Assembly: GCA_020226215.1 (NCBI GenBank)
Contig: CM035236.1
Span: forward strand, 5,771,001 to 5,835,000
Reading direction: 5' to 3'
Length of the DNA: 64,000 bases
Source: Sindora glabra
Lineage: Eukaryota; Streptophyta; Magnoliopsida; Fabales; Fabaceae
Part shown: in pieces, positions 48,774-60,980 of the stretch
Layout of the letters: each line of letters opens with the position of its first letter
Numbering within the stretch: the first letter of the stretch is position 1
Notes under the pieces: model-generated
What the model was told of the DNA's origin: nothing
The model's database searches: none
What the model saw: the letters and a program-made list of their open reading frames with translations, nothing else
Translations under genes and position numbers: made by a program

Positions 48774-51183
48774 GAATGAAAGCAATGAACGGGGCCAAAG
48801 TTGGGATCCGGCTCCAATTTTCAAACGAGAAAGTTCAGATGGGAATTTGGAGAGAGATTGGTGATCTATGGTGTCTGGAAAACAATTTAATGGTTGTGAT
48901 GTCACAATGTAATCCCTAATAGAAGGGAACTCCAAGACAATGCCTTTTATCATGTGTCTTGGAGTGATAAATAATGTGTCAACAGCCTCCTTCTTACATT
49001 CTGAGCTGAAACTATATTCTGGTTGAATTGCACTTTATGTGTTTTTCTAAATGATGTTGTCATGTAGTAAGCCCTAGCGATAATGATAATCACCTCTATT
49101 AATTAAAAGTGAAGTTGGTATACATTCTATCATATGTATGTTTGGCTTTATAGAATAAACTTCTACAGAGTAAGTCCATTTGCTAATTGCACAGATGGTT
49201 TCCTTACTGTGTCACTTTATCTATGTTGGATAGCATGTCCTTTTTCATACATCTATTCTGCACAGTATCAGATCCTATCTTTTCTTGATTTGCTGCCACT
49301 CCAATCAAGTGTTGGATGCTGAAACATTATTTTGTAACATTCTTGCTGGCAATTAGATTATAAAAATGAAGCCTAAAGACAAAATCAGAAAACTAATGGG
49401 AACAAAAAGGGACTCCAGTTTCTACTTTCAGTCACCAGAGCCGTCATATATCTTTATCAAATTCATTTTCTTTTCATAAAGCTAAGATGAACATTGCTTT
49501 TTTGGAGTTGATAAGATATTCCACCAAGCAGTTCGCTTTGAGAAGCATCCAATAAACTTTCTGGTTTCTTTCATTTTGTCGTCAGTAGGGATGATTTGGT
49601 TTTTATGAAATTCAGTAGGTCAAGTCTCGAATAATTAGCAGTTTCGAGGAAATTTCCTCTCAATTATATTAGTGCAGGCTCCACACATCTAGACTCATTG
49701 GTGTGAATTCCCCTGCCTTTTAGTACTGCTTCCTGTGATTGAAAAGGACCCATCTTGTCTGGATTTGTAATTCTGGTTACCAACGACATTGACAACAGTT
49801 CTTTGTTATTCCCTTTTTAGCCATGAATTCTCAAGTTTTAATGGGGTTTCGTATGGTAACAATTTTAAAGGAATTTTCCTTTTTAAATCATGATTCATAA
49901 ACAGAGTTAGGAATGCCAGAGTACACTACATGTACGTAAATCTAAAATGTAGAAGTTTTGTTGTTGGCAGTAGATTGTTGCCTATGCAGGATTTCCAAGC
50001 AAGCAAAGAACCAGAGGACTTCAAAGATTAGACCATAAAGATTATGATAATTACTATATTTCACGTATGATTATGATTTACAGTGATTGTTTGCATTTGA
50101 CTTTGTTCAAGTGCTTTCCTAATCTCAAATTAAAAGTCAACTAATTACCATTAGGTGTTGGGCCTTCATAATTAAGTACGCATATTCCCCACTAAAACCA
50201 ATGAAATAACCCCTTCCCTTTGTCTTCAAGGTCATCCGCTAAAGCCAAATAACAGTAGAGAGGAAGTCTACATAATTATGGGGTTCCTACCACGTTTCTT
50301 AACAGAAGGAACTTAAGAAGAAAGAAAGGAAATTAAAAATCTGATGAGTGCCATATGAAGATGCACATTGACTTCCAGGAAACAATGATAGAAGTTTGCG
50401 TTTTTCTGCCAAAGTTTGCTGAGCTCTTTCTTAGAAAACTTCAATAGTACTTCACTTTTTTAAGAATGTTTTGTCTTTGGCTAAAGGAATAACAGTTCCT
50501 GAACTCGTTATGTAGTTCAAATTTGATAATATCAAGAGATTCTGCCGCCTCCTACTTCACCCTCCGCATCTATTGTCCATTCCAAAAGTAGATGTATGGC
50601 TTTTTCCTCACGAAGCAAAGTTTTCATGCAGTCGTCAAAAGTAAAATTCCTTCAAATATTAAATCATGCTCCACTTGAGCACTTGAAAATTAAACGAGTA
50701 GAAAAGAATGTACGATGGACCTAATCTATACAAATTGGCATTTTATATTTCTGGGTGAATCTTTCCAAGTGGATGTCTAATAAAACAGGAAGGCACCAAA
50801 TGTTGAATGTACATGATAGTAATCATGTGTGCTTCTTCGGTCTTCTATAGCTTTTCTGGGTGAAGTACACTAAACTTGAATGGCTTGTTTGTGTAGCCTT
50901 AACAAATAACCCATGCACTCATGTAAATTATTTGGACTAAATCCATCACTCGTGGCCCACCGGATCAAAGTTTGATAACGCATGTCGTTATGAACCCTGC
51001 TAGTATGTGTTTTGAAATAATCCCGGACGTTGCAAGTATGAAAAAAACTCGAAGTTCAGAAATGTTTTTTGGACCCCAGAAGCTGGGAGTTACTGATTAT
51101 TTGTCTCCTACCTATCAGCCCAATGAGAACGATGATTCATCATCCTGAAGAAAATTTAGATTTAACAAATAGCCCCATAACAG
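48774..51183. other. intergenic, NAC to tRNA-Cys
   Basis: The first few hundred bases are probably the NAC 3' UTR. The remainder has fairly even composition, no exon-like frame and no recognised repeat. Confidence 0.55.
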
Positions 51184-51255
51184 GGGTCCATAGCTCAGTG
51201 GCAGAGCATTTGACTGCAGATCAAGAGGTCATCGGTTCGAACCCGGTTGGGCCCT
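51184..51255 (+). tRNA. tRNA-Cys (anticodon GCA)
   Basis: A 72-nt cloverleaf reads directly. The acceptor GGGTCCA pairs with TGGGCCC (one G-T). The D arm is GCTC/GAGC. The anticodon stem TTTGA/TCAAG encloses loop CTGCAGA with anticodon GCA. The T arm ATCGG/CCGGT has loop TTCGAAC. The discriminator base is T73, the expected identity base for cysteine tRNA. The A and B box promoters lie inside the gene (AGCTCAGTGG and GGTTCGAACCC). No intron is present. The gene converges with the ALMT gene, whose stop lies 187 bp downstream. Confidence 0.97.
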
Positions 51256-51264
51256 TTGAATTTC

Positions 51265-51274
51265 TTTTCTTTTT
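51265..51274 (+). terminator. Pol III terminator of tRNA-Cys
   Basis: TTTTCTTTTT begins 10 bases after the tRNA end, a standard T-run stop for RNA polymerase III. Confidence 0.8.
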
Positions 51275-51357
51275 CCACAGGAAATTATGGTCTTTTCGAA
51301 GCAATATTTTCTCAGCAGTAGATTAAAACAAACCCAACTCAAATTAATCATCCACAG

Positions 51358-51380
51358 ATAATAATAATAATAATAATAAT
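51358..51380. repeat. (ATA)n microsatellite
   Basis: About eight ATA units lie between the tRNA gene and the 3' end of the ALMT gene. Confidence 0.9.
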
Positions 51381-51441
51381 TTGTTATAATAAATCATCCA
51401 TATTCATGAAAAAATACAGCAGTAATTAAGGACATTCTTAA

Positions 51442-54043
51442 CTAATCTGCTCCATGACAAGGCAGATGGTTCTCAGTGACATCAACACGGGGTTTCTCAC
51501 GAGTCACAACAATCTCGTCATCGGGTCTGAACTCCTTGAATCCTGCCATTCTCCCCAGTTCTTCAACTTCCTCTATAACAAGGTCCAGTTTGGCCACTGT
51601 CTCCACAAGCAGAGAAGCAAAAGCAGCTACTGGAAGCGCTTCTGAGAACTCAAGGCTAGTGATCGCGATTTTGCTCAGCTGCGGTCTCAGAACCTTCCTC
51701 TCTGATTGTTCAGCCGTTGCTCTTTTTCTTTTCCATTCTAACAAAGCGGAAGAGTCGGTCTTAACGCTTGAAAGTGACACTCCAGAGTTCTTCTGCTTCC
51801 TCTGACCTGCTTGTGCTGCGGCCATAGCCAGCACGTTGCTGACTTGGCTATCGTCGGAGCCTAAGAAGAGCTTTGGCTGGGATTTTATGGCGGTGTTGAG
51901 GTCTTGTAGGGCTTCATCCAGATGATCAGAGAGTATTTCCGGCGAGCAGTGGCGGCGGTTCTTTATGCTGTTGGCAAGTTCTATTAGTACTTTTGATACC
52001 TCTCCTGCTAACCTTATACAGGGATCCTTGAACAGGGTTCGAACAGATCTTGGTGTCTGAAAAAGAAAAATAAATAAATAACACAGTTTAAGAAGCTCAT
52101 ATATTGTTGTATTTCATCGTAGCAGCAGGAGATCATATTTATTTATTTTGTTTTTGGCAATGATAGAAGTGTTCAAGGTCACTAGATGTACACATGCAAA
52201 ATTTTGAGATTAAACCTTCAAGTAATATCATATATCACTTGATTTAAAGGCTATCGGCATGAGATCATATTTATGTTAAAACATAAATGTTACCTGAATC
52301 TCTGTTCTCAAACAACCATGTAGGGCCACCACTGTGTATCCAAACTGACGAAGAACAGCTCCAACTTTAACATACTGCTGACATGGAAACCTGTGACAAT
52401 ACCTAGAATGCCTGGGCTCCCAACTTGCATGCAGTGCCTGCTCAATTCAACATTAATAAATCTATTTTCATTTTCCAAATGAATTAAACTGAAGCAGAAG
52501 GAAATGACTGAATTACCAATGTTTCATCAGTGGATTTTGAGTCCAAAACTGCCTTATATCCTTTGTATATGGGATCCTCACATGATTTTATATCTTCATG
52601 TCCTTCGGTTTCACCCTCACAAAAGTACTCATTCACACAGGCTGCATCATTTTACCTTGCACGTGATCAGTGAAAAATAGAAACTTCGGGAAATTCGACG
52701 GCATGCATATGAAGTAGGAGGTTGCATATACCTACCTTCTATAGATTTGGCAAGGCCTTCAAGCTTGAAGACAGTGGAGTTATGGAGGTCCTCTCCTGAC
52801 CAATTTGGAAATACCAATAGACTCATGAGAAGGCAAATGCCACAGCCAATGGCAATGGTGTAGAAGCGATCATGTGCAATCTTCAAGACATTGCTATCGC
52901 GGTAGCTTGACACAGTTATCAAATTAAAGGTCAGGAGAAATATAACCACACCATAGTCGTAGTTTTTCCTTATAGAAGGAAAGAACCTCATATAGGTTGC
53001 TGCAGCTCCTGCCAAAACAAAATTACATCCACAGCCCACCACATATTTAGCTAAAATAAGAGGGTTTCCAATCACTTTGAGTTCTTATCATAACACTTTT
53101 CTCGTTCACCAAATTCAGCTATCTTTTAATGTATAAAATGGGTGGATCCAAATGCAATCATTGATATTAATTATAAGTAGTTCAAAATTTAATTTAATTT
53201 TTAATTTTTATAAATCAAATTTGTGAAATATAATTAAATAAGTGATACACGATATAAATAATTTATATTGTTTATTCAATGAATCATCCTCAAATAAATT
53301 TGAAATTAAATTTTAAAAAAATTAAGAGAATATATCACATCATTGATATAATAGAATCGTAAAGAATTTTAAATTATTTCAAAACAAGAACAATCAATAA
53401 TCCTTCTAAATTTGAAAATAACAATTGAGGAGTCTTCTATTTGTGATTTGTAATGTACACAAAAGCTCACCTACAAGAAAAACTGCAGCTCCTATGCAAA
53501 TAGCCCGAAAAACCCGACCGGATGCATGTGCAATAAACTCAATAAGAAGGGCCAATAATCCTGCTAAAAGCGTCCCCAATCCTCTGTTCAGCCCTTTGCA
53601 TAATGTTGCCCCTTGAAAAACAAAACTCAAGTTTAGAAATATGAAGAAATCAAAACATAAAATCAATAAATATAGTATTGATCATTTCTGATGGGAAAAA
53701 AAAAAAAACAAAAAGAAGGAAAAGAAAACTGACCTGCAGTGAACTCAAGCACAACCACAACGGTCATGACAGCCCAAATAGCACTTTGTCCAATCCTTTG
53801 GTAAAGTGGCTCCAACACATACAACAAAGAAACCAGAGTTAAAGACAAACCCACTTTGAAAGCATGAATAACCCTTCTGGGGTCTTCACGTCCCACTTTC
53901 CACATAGTCCTCCATGCCAACCCTAAATATCCCTTCATTTTCTCACCAAAACTAGTCATACGTTCCTTCAAATTCCATGCGAGACCCTCATCATAATTCC
54001 CAGCCATTGCCATTTCAAAGCCTGCATGAACTTTAGGAACCAT
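51442..54043 (-). CDS. ALMT: aluminum-activated malate transporter (ALMT) family anion channel
   Basis: ALMT proteins are membrane channels for malate and other anions, at the plasma membrane or tonoplast. Six exons on the minus strand, 53734-54043, 53471-53611, 52736-53008, 52517-52641, 52294-52437 and 51442-52056, give 535 residues. The N-terminal part holds the family's hydrophobic segments: VGREDPRRVIHAFKVGLSLT, then AIWAVMTVVVVLEFTAGATL, KGLNRGLGTLLAGLLALLIE, YDYGVVIFLLTFNLITVSSY and GCGICLLMSLLVFPNWSGED. The soluble C-terminal half has the conserved WEP motif (WEPRHSRYCHRFPCQQYVKV) and a long helical region ending in EEVEELGRMAGFKEF. It most resembles the Arabidopsis ALMT8-like branch rather than the guard-cell tonoplast branch; localisation is not decided by sequence. 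The start is the first ATG of the open frame; another Met 10 residues on (MAMAG) is possible. Confidence 0.94.
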
Positions 54044-56600
54044 TTCTTTATAGAATAAAATCTTACTGTAAGAAAGTTGCAAGAGGATTCTCAGATGGTG
54101 TTTGATATATATTTAGCGTTAAAGCATGCAACCTTATAACAGATGAAATATTACAAAATATATTGGGAAGACACTGATATTTTCTAAATGTTGGGGAGCC
54201 TAGATTTATGGTGAGAACCCCAAGTCTGTCCAAGAGGCTAGAGTGAACTTTATATGGGTGTTTTCGAAAGAGAGCAAGAAGATAGTCATGCCATTCCCAC
54301 ATTCACGTGCATTCCATTAAAGTAGGGAGAGGTAGCTTTCCAAAGACTTGGAAGACAACTTGGAGTAGAAATATTTGCCATTACATTTTTTTTTGCTTTA
54401 TTTGGGTATAAGAGTGATTTGAACCTTCTCGATCTGCTAGTAAATAAAATAGCAATCTAGGAATATGTTTTCCTTACCAAAAACTGTTTTTGAAAACTTT
54501 ACTCGCTTTTATTGCATCTAGCTATGTATTAAAATACATACCGATTTCTTCTTTATTTATCTCTGCATCATTGATATGCACTCTTCAACTTATGACCCTA
54601 AATTGTGATTGGTTATGTACTATCATATATAATCCTACATCTTATATATCTAGAAAAATTGGTTAGTTTATTCGTGTTTTCAGGTTTTTGTTTTTTAAAA
54701 TAGTTTTATAAAATAGAATTTGAAAACAATAAAAGTGTTTGGCAAATTATTTTTAAAACAATCTTGAATTATAATAATATTATTAATGAAGTGTGTTTTG
54801 AAAATAGAAAAAAAAATTTCTTATTTTTAAAACACATATTTCAAAAATATTTTTAAAAATAAAAAGAGAAAATATTTAGGCAAACAAATTCATTTGTTAT
54901 TTTGTTCTTAAAAATTGACAACCGTTTTTAAAAATACAAACCAAACAAACTCTCATCCATCTGTTTATACCCGATTTGTTGATTATTGATTCCATACAAG
55001 GTTGTTTATATTATGAATAACTTAATTAGTTCCAGGTATCTTTAAGAGAAGAAACTATAGATTTAACTTTTAATACTCTAACAATGCAAAGACATTTCTC
55101 GTTAGTTGTTGAATATCCCGACAGCCGGTTTGTCACAGACTTTCACCAACCAATATAACACGTACCAGCAAGGTACGATACAACTACTTCTTTTAAACAG
55201 GTTCAACAAACAAGGTGTATAAACACCCAAATATTATTACTAATTCAACCTTAACTAAAAACTTAATCACAAGATTTCGTCTCTATTTCTCTGTAAATCT
55301 TTTTAAGGATTTTCTGAGTTTTGACGTGTAAGTTTGTGGACAGCTGGGTCGGTGCCAATATTGTTGACCTAACAAGAGTTGCAAGTACAAGTACTCGAGA
55401 GTTGTGGGTTAAAATTTCCAATTGACAATAAAAAGAAGTGGAGAAACAAGGCGCATGTGGGAGAGGTAGCCTTCACAATTCACGGGAACTACAACGAATA
55501 ATGGCCGTAATATCAAGCAAGAGAAGCGTGAACCTAACTTTATGGACGAAGAATCTGTAAAAGGGCTTCTTTTTTGTTACAAGCTGTTGTTCTCAAAACA
55601 GCTGGTTTATTTCTTTTTTATATATATATTTTTTTTCTGTGAGCGATTCTCTTGTGCATTCTCAACTTCTTCATTTGAAGCTCAGTTTTCTCCATGTGGC
55701 ACTATTTTTATGGCCCCATCAGTATTCTTCTACATATGTTAGATTTTTGCCATTTCTTTTTATTATGGGGAATGAAACTTGATAATCGAGAGGCTCTTAT
55801 GATAAATCAAAGATTGTACAGTCTTTGCAGATATTTTTAATCAGGAATTAAAAATAATAAGGAAACAATAACAGATTTTTAATATTATTTATTTATTTTA
55901 CAAATACTAAAATAAATTTTTACAAATGAATGCATCACAAATATCCGTTGTCAAATGAAGATTAATTTGTAAGTAGAATAACTAAAATATGTCGATTCTC
56001 ACAGGAAGGGGGGGGGGAATAAGATGAATTAATAGTAAGGAAGCCCATTAAACTTGAAAGTAATGTTGAACAAAACTGGCATGTCTCTTTTAAATAGATA
56101 AAATAAATTTAAGTCATAATGTATATATGTGCAAGTATAAAAATATGGGTAAAAATTTTTGGGTTGCACTCATAACATAATATAATTTATAACATTTTTC
56201 AGTCAGACTTACAAGCAATCAATGTTGAATTCAATAGTTACTACCATATCCCAATAAAACCCCTTGTCAAAGAGGAATAAATCATCTACCATCATTTTCC
56301 AAGCGAAGGTATGTAATAAGTAATTTTGACATCACATTCAACATAAAGTAATAACTAAGCAGAAAATTCATATATAGCACAAAAGAGGTTCTCATTTTCC
56401 ATTCCAAACAAATGGTTGCCACACAGACCACCAAAAGTTTTGAAAAATTCAAAAGTTGAACTATCGCCATGACCTAGATGACATTTAATTTGCAAACCTA
56501 AGTATGTTGATACACACTTATAACATGGTTTGAAATTTAAAAATAAAAATGACATAAATTTAAATGAGACATAAAGAAACAAACTCCAAATCATCACTAT
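54044..56600. other. intergenic, ALMT promoter to RING gene 3' end
   Basis: ALMT regulatory DNA should occupy the first part. The stretch 55.09-55.34 kb has mixed composition and starts near TGTTGAATATCCCGACAG, which could be an LTR-like fragment but has no partner here. A 10-base G run lies near 56009-56018. Short open frames (for example around 55.55-55.74 kb) are Phe-rich and match nothing recognised. Confidence 0.5.
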
Positions 56601-59600
56601 TTAACGAGAACTTTCCCCAAAGACATGAATGCTACGTTGGATTGGAGCCGAGCAGATGGGGCAACCACTTGACCGTATAAATTTGAACATATCACAACAA
56701 GCGGCACACAAAACTTTGTGAGCACAAGGAAGGAAAAGAACAGAGACTTCATCTATGTTGCATACGATGCATTTCCCACTATTCAGCTCTTCTTCTGGCT
56801 CACCTAATGGCGATCGAATAACTAATTTTGATTGTTGTTTAGTAGCTTGAGTAGCTGCTTTAGCATTGAAAATCTCTTGTTTAAGTTGACAGACATTGTC
56901 CTTGTGGCACTGAAAATTACTCTCTACCTCCATTGTTGCTTTCTCCATCTTCTTATTAATATTAGCTTCAGTTTCTTCTTTAAGGACTCTTTCTGTGTTA
57001 ACTAGAGCTTTGGCTACATCTTTAGCTTTCAACTCCTCCTTCAACTTGACCTATCATAAAATATTATGTAACATTATTGAATTAAAACGGGCATATGCTT
57101 TCATGGCATATATTTTTAGAAAAAAATTTAATATGAAAATCATTTTTCAAAACATACAATTTACATGGGATACAAAAATTGTAATGAATTAGTAAAAGTC
57201 ATATTAGGCTGAATGTTCAAGAAATTGTAAGATACTAATTAAAGCAACTTGATTGAAATTGACAAAGAGAAAATTTAGGTATAAGCACTTAGTTGGGGAA
57301 ATCATAATAAGAATATAATAAATCTAATAATTTCATTTTTGAAATTATAATTGCAAAACAATTTTGTATATTTTATAACATCAAGTACATATATGACTTA
57401 CTACAAAAAGCTCACATCAATATTGCATGCGTGGTACTAAGACATAATTATATAGAAACAAACGAAGCGTACCTATTTATTTGCAAATATTATAAGTATA
57501 GAATAATAAATTCATCTCATTTTGTTTACATATAAAAAATTAAAAAAAAAAGAAAATATTTTAAAAAAAATCCCTCTAAATGGGATGTCAATAGAATGTT
57601 GTATACAGCGAGAATTTTAAAATGATGATATGTACTCTAAATAAAAAGCCTACACCCACTCATAGATACAGGTACATCTAAATCAGAATTTTGGATTTAG
57701 TTTTATATGATAAACATATTTAAGTTGCCATAAAAAAAATCTTAGATTTCCAAAGGGATTCAAAATAAAAAACAATGTGGGGGAGCAACATATTTAATTA
57801 GACACAATGTAATTGAAAAAGACTAGTTAAATTTGCTGAGGGTAGAGAGAAAACACAAGTAGAAATTGTAAAAGGAAATGAGGAAAAAAAATCGAAAGAG
57901 AGAGATTGAAGCGAAAAAAGTTGGCATCGAACAATTAGTAAGAGATTCAATTGTATAAAAACAAGAATTCTCTCTTTCAAATAATTAATCTTGTCTTTAA
58001 TTAAAGATTCAATAATCTTTAATTAATAACAAGAAAAAAATATATGTATATACACACTCAACAAATTAAAGGAGAAAATAATAATTTATTTTAAAACAAA
58101 GAAAGCTAACCTCAACTTCTTCACGATATCTTTTAAACTCGGCCAGCGCTTCTTCCAATTTTGATGAATTCTTTCGCTCCTCAAAAATCTTTGACTGCAA
58201 CTTTGCTAGCTGTTTTTCCAAAGCTTGAGTCTTCTCCAATGCCTTCTTCTTGCTTTTTGCAATTTGTAAGCTAGTTATATTTAACTCCGAAGCACTCAGT
58301 TTCCAAGCCTTTATCTCTGCTTTGATTTCAGCATTCTGAACTTCAAGCCTTCTCAAATAATCGCACTCTTGTTTTAATTCAAGGGTAGTGCTTGTCAAAA
58401 TATTCTCTACATATGACATTTTCTTGGATGTTGCATCATCAAGCACCGATTTCCCATTCATTACCTTTTCCATTTTATCTTTTTCCATTCTCAACCTTCT
58501 CATCTCAGTCATATGATTGGTCATCGTTTTTTCTCCCTCCACAGCTATACGATCAGCCCACTCTTGGCTCTTCTTCACCTGTTTCTCAACCTCTTCAATT
58601 TGATTAATTAAACATGCTATCTTAGCTTGCTCTTCTTCGCATGCAATAGGCTCTACTTTCTCATGCAGACTCAAATCAGAAACTTTACTCAGATCATCTG
58701 AGTTCATAACAGTTTTGTTTTTCAAATTCTGAGAATCCTCAGAAATATAAGCAGCAGGTATTTGAGTCTCCGTCGCGTTTGCCTCAAATGCAGCAGGTTT
58801 CTCATCCAGACTCAAATCAGAAATTTTACTCAGATCATCTGAGTTCATAGCAGTTTTGTTTTTCAAATTCTGAGAATCCTCAGAAATATAAGCAGCAGGT
58901 ATTTGAGCCTCCGTTGCGTTTGCTTTAAATGCAGCAGGTTCTACTTTCTCATCCAGACTCAAATCAGAAACTTTATTCAGATCATCTGAGTTCATAACAG
59001 TTTTGTTTTTCAAATTCTGAGAATCCTCAGAAATATAAGCAGCAGGTATTTGAGTCTCCATTGCGTTTGCCTTAAATGCAGCAGGTTCTACTTTCTCATC
59101 CAGACTCAAACCAGAAACTTTGCTCAGATCATCTGAGTTCATAACAGTTTTGTTTTTCAAATTCTGAGAATCCTCAGAAATATAAGCAGCAGGTATTTGA
59201 GTTTCGATTGTGTTTGCTTTAAATGCAGCAGGTTCTACTTTCTCATCCGGACTCAAATCAGAAACTTTACTCAGATCATCTGAGTTCATAACACTTTTGT
59301 TTTTCAAATTCTGAGAATCCTCAGAAATATAAGCAGCAGGTGTTTGAGTCTCCGTTGTGTTTGCCTTAAATGCGGCAGCAGCTATTGCAACATTTTTTTT
59401 CATTGAAGACTTCATTGCACGAGTCAAATTAAACCCCTTAGTGGATTCAAAATAAGTTTGGTCAATCAATTCGATAGCAGCCTCGGTATGAAGCCTGCAC
59501 TGTTCAAACAAAGGCATATCATCTGTAGGATTGCTACTGCTCGAACCTGCCGTTGAACCAGAAGATTCATCATATTTTTTAATTAAAGTTTCAGGACTTG

Positions 59601-60177
59601 ACAACTTGCATGCCTCTCCTATATGAAATTTTCCAATGATTATACGCCACAAGGCCTCGCGTTTGCTTACATCGGAAGGCATCATCTGTTGTTGCAGCAG
59701 GCAAACCATTCTCCCCATAGAATATTCCACCAATTGTTCCATGCTTACGAAAGCCTTGTCAAACACAATAACATTATGATGCCACCATTTTTTGCAAAAA
59801 CAAGCTAGTACGTTGTAAAATAGATTAGTTTGCATGTCCACTGCACCATAGCAATGCCCATTTTTCATTACCGCAGTGAAAACGGCATCCTTAGGGTACC
59901 CCATAGAAACAATCTTGTAATAGACACCCTTGTATATGCATTCCAAATTATGCAGTGCGATATCTTCTAGTTCTTCGTCATCAGGAACTTTCCACAATTT
60001 TATAGCAAGTTTAGCAATACACTCAGTGAGAGGTTTTGGGTTTGGTGTGAACGTGAAAGGGCTAACGATGTTATCGCTACAATCCATCTTGGACTTTGTT
60101 GATTGAGGATTCGAAATGGTCTTGGGTTTTGTTGATTGAGGTTTCGAAGTGGCTCGTTTGCATTTTCTGTTATGCAT
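56601..60177 (-). CDS. RF298/PIR2-like RING E3 ligase with internal repeat array
   Basis: A probable E3 ubiquitin ligase of the plant family that includes RF298, RF4 and MND1-interacting protein 1. Two exons on the minus strand, 58111-60177 and 56601-57050, meet in frame and give 838 residues. Residues about 50-200 match the family's helical N-terminal domain (IYKGVYYKIVSMGYPKDAVF, MKNGHCYGAVDMQTNLFYNV, EALWRIIIGKFHIGEACKL). Residues 268-510 are five tandem copies of a 49-residue unit, not a standard part of the family. Residues about 515-765 form a long coiled coil. The C-terminal C3HC4 RING has ligands Cys783, Cys786, Cys798, His800, Cys804, Cys807, Cys819 and Cys822, followed by APIQRSIHVF. 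All zinc ligands are present, so catalytic function is plausible. Target proteins are unknown. Confidence 0.85.
58648..59376 (-). repeat. five tandem copies of a 147-bp coding repeat
   Basis: Read on the minus strand, units start at 59376, 59229, 59082, 58935 and 58794, with lengths 147, 147, 147, 141 and 147 bp. Each encodes AAFKAN..ET, then PAAYISEDSQNLKNK, then MNSDDLSKVSDLS.DEKVEP. Unit 4 lacks two codons at its end. Units differ at a few residues each, so the array is young or kept uniform. All units are in frame, with no stop. Confidence 0.95.
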
Positions 60178-60980
60178 TGTGACGTGAAGAGTAAAAAGAA
60201 AACGGAGGGATTCAAAAATAAAAGCAAAAGATCAAATTGTGATGGCAAGAGAAGGGATAAAAAAGGGGGGCTCACAGATATTAGAATGAGTGGATTTGAG
60301 TATTGCGAAAGAAAAAGAAGAGAATCATGCAAAAGCTGATATCAAGGAGGCTACGTGAAGTGATGAAGTTTACCTCAATTCCTCCTTTTCTCTATATCAT
60401 ATATTGTGTGAGAGTCTGATTGCTGAGAGGTTTGTCTGGAAGTGAGATCAGAATGCTAGGATTCATTGTTGAGAGTTATGCTTCATGGTACGTATTATAT
60501 AGGTATTGCATTGGGGATTTAAGATATTGACCGGGCCATTTCAAGCAGTGGCTTATCCATCATCTTTGTCAAAGTATTAAATATTTCAATTTAAATTGAT
60601 AATAAAAGGAAAAAAAGAGATAACTTTATTGATTTAGTATATATGAATTTAAATCTAATTTACCCGTTGGTCAATATAAATTAATTTTATACTATAATTT
60701 ATTCATATATTATCATATTATTAAAAATTATTAAAAACTCATTTATTGTAGTTAAAAATTCTTTATTATTATTATTTTTTATTGAAGTGTCTTTTTTCAT
60801 TTATTAATAATATAAAATATTTTATATTATTAGTAAATTAAATTTAAACTCATAGTTTATATTTAATTTAATATTTAATGCTATATACATAATTTATTCA
60901 TTCAGTTAAAAAAATGGAAAAGAATTTTTTCTATAATTTTCCTTTTTATTTTGATATCTTAATTTATTACATACTAACAT
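60178..60980. promoter_or_regulatory. promoter and leader of the RING gene
   Basis: On the minus strand a TATA-type TATATAAT (60494-60501) lies about 320 bp upstream of the ATG, implying a leader of about 290 nt. The leader region (60178-60460) is purine-rich on the plus strand. Beyond 60.55 kb the DNA becomes AT-rich and repetitive. Confidence 0.4.

Noticed and set aside
54063..54302. Possible upstream exon of the ALMT gene starting MWEWHDY
   Set aside because: It shows no ALMT similarity, no donor in the right phase, and the ATG at 54043 already gives a family-length protein.
58648..59376. Repeat array read as a CRISPR-like or satellite array
   Set aside because: All units are in frame inside one exon of a RING protein and there are no distinct spacers.
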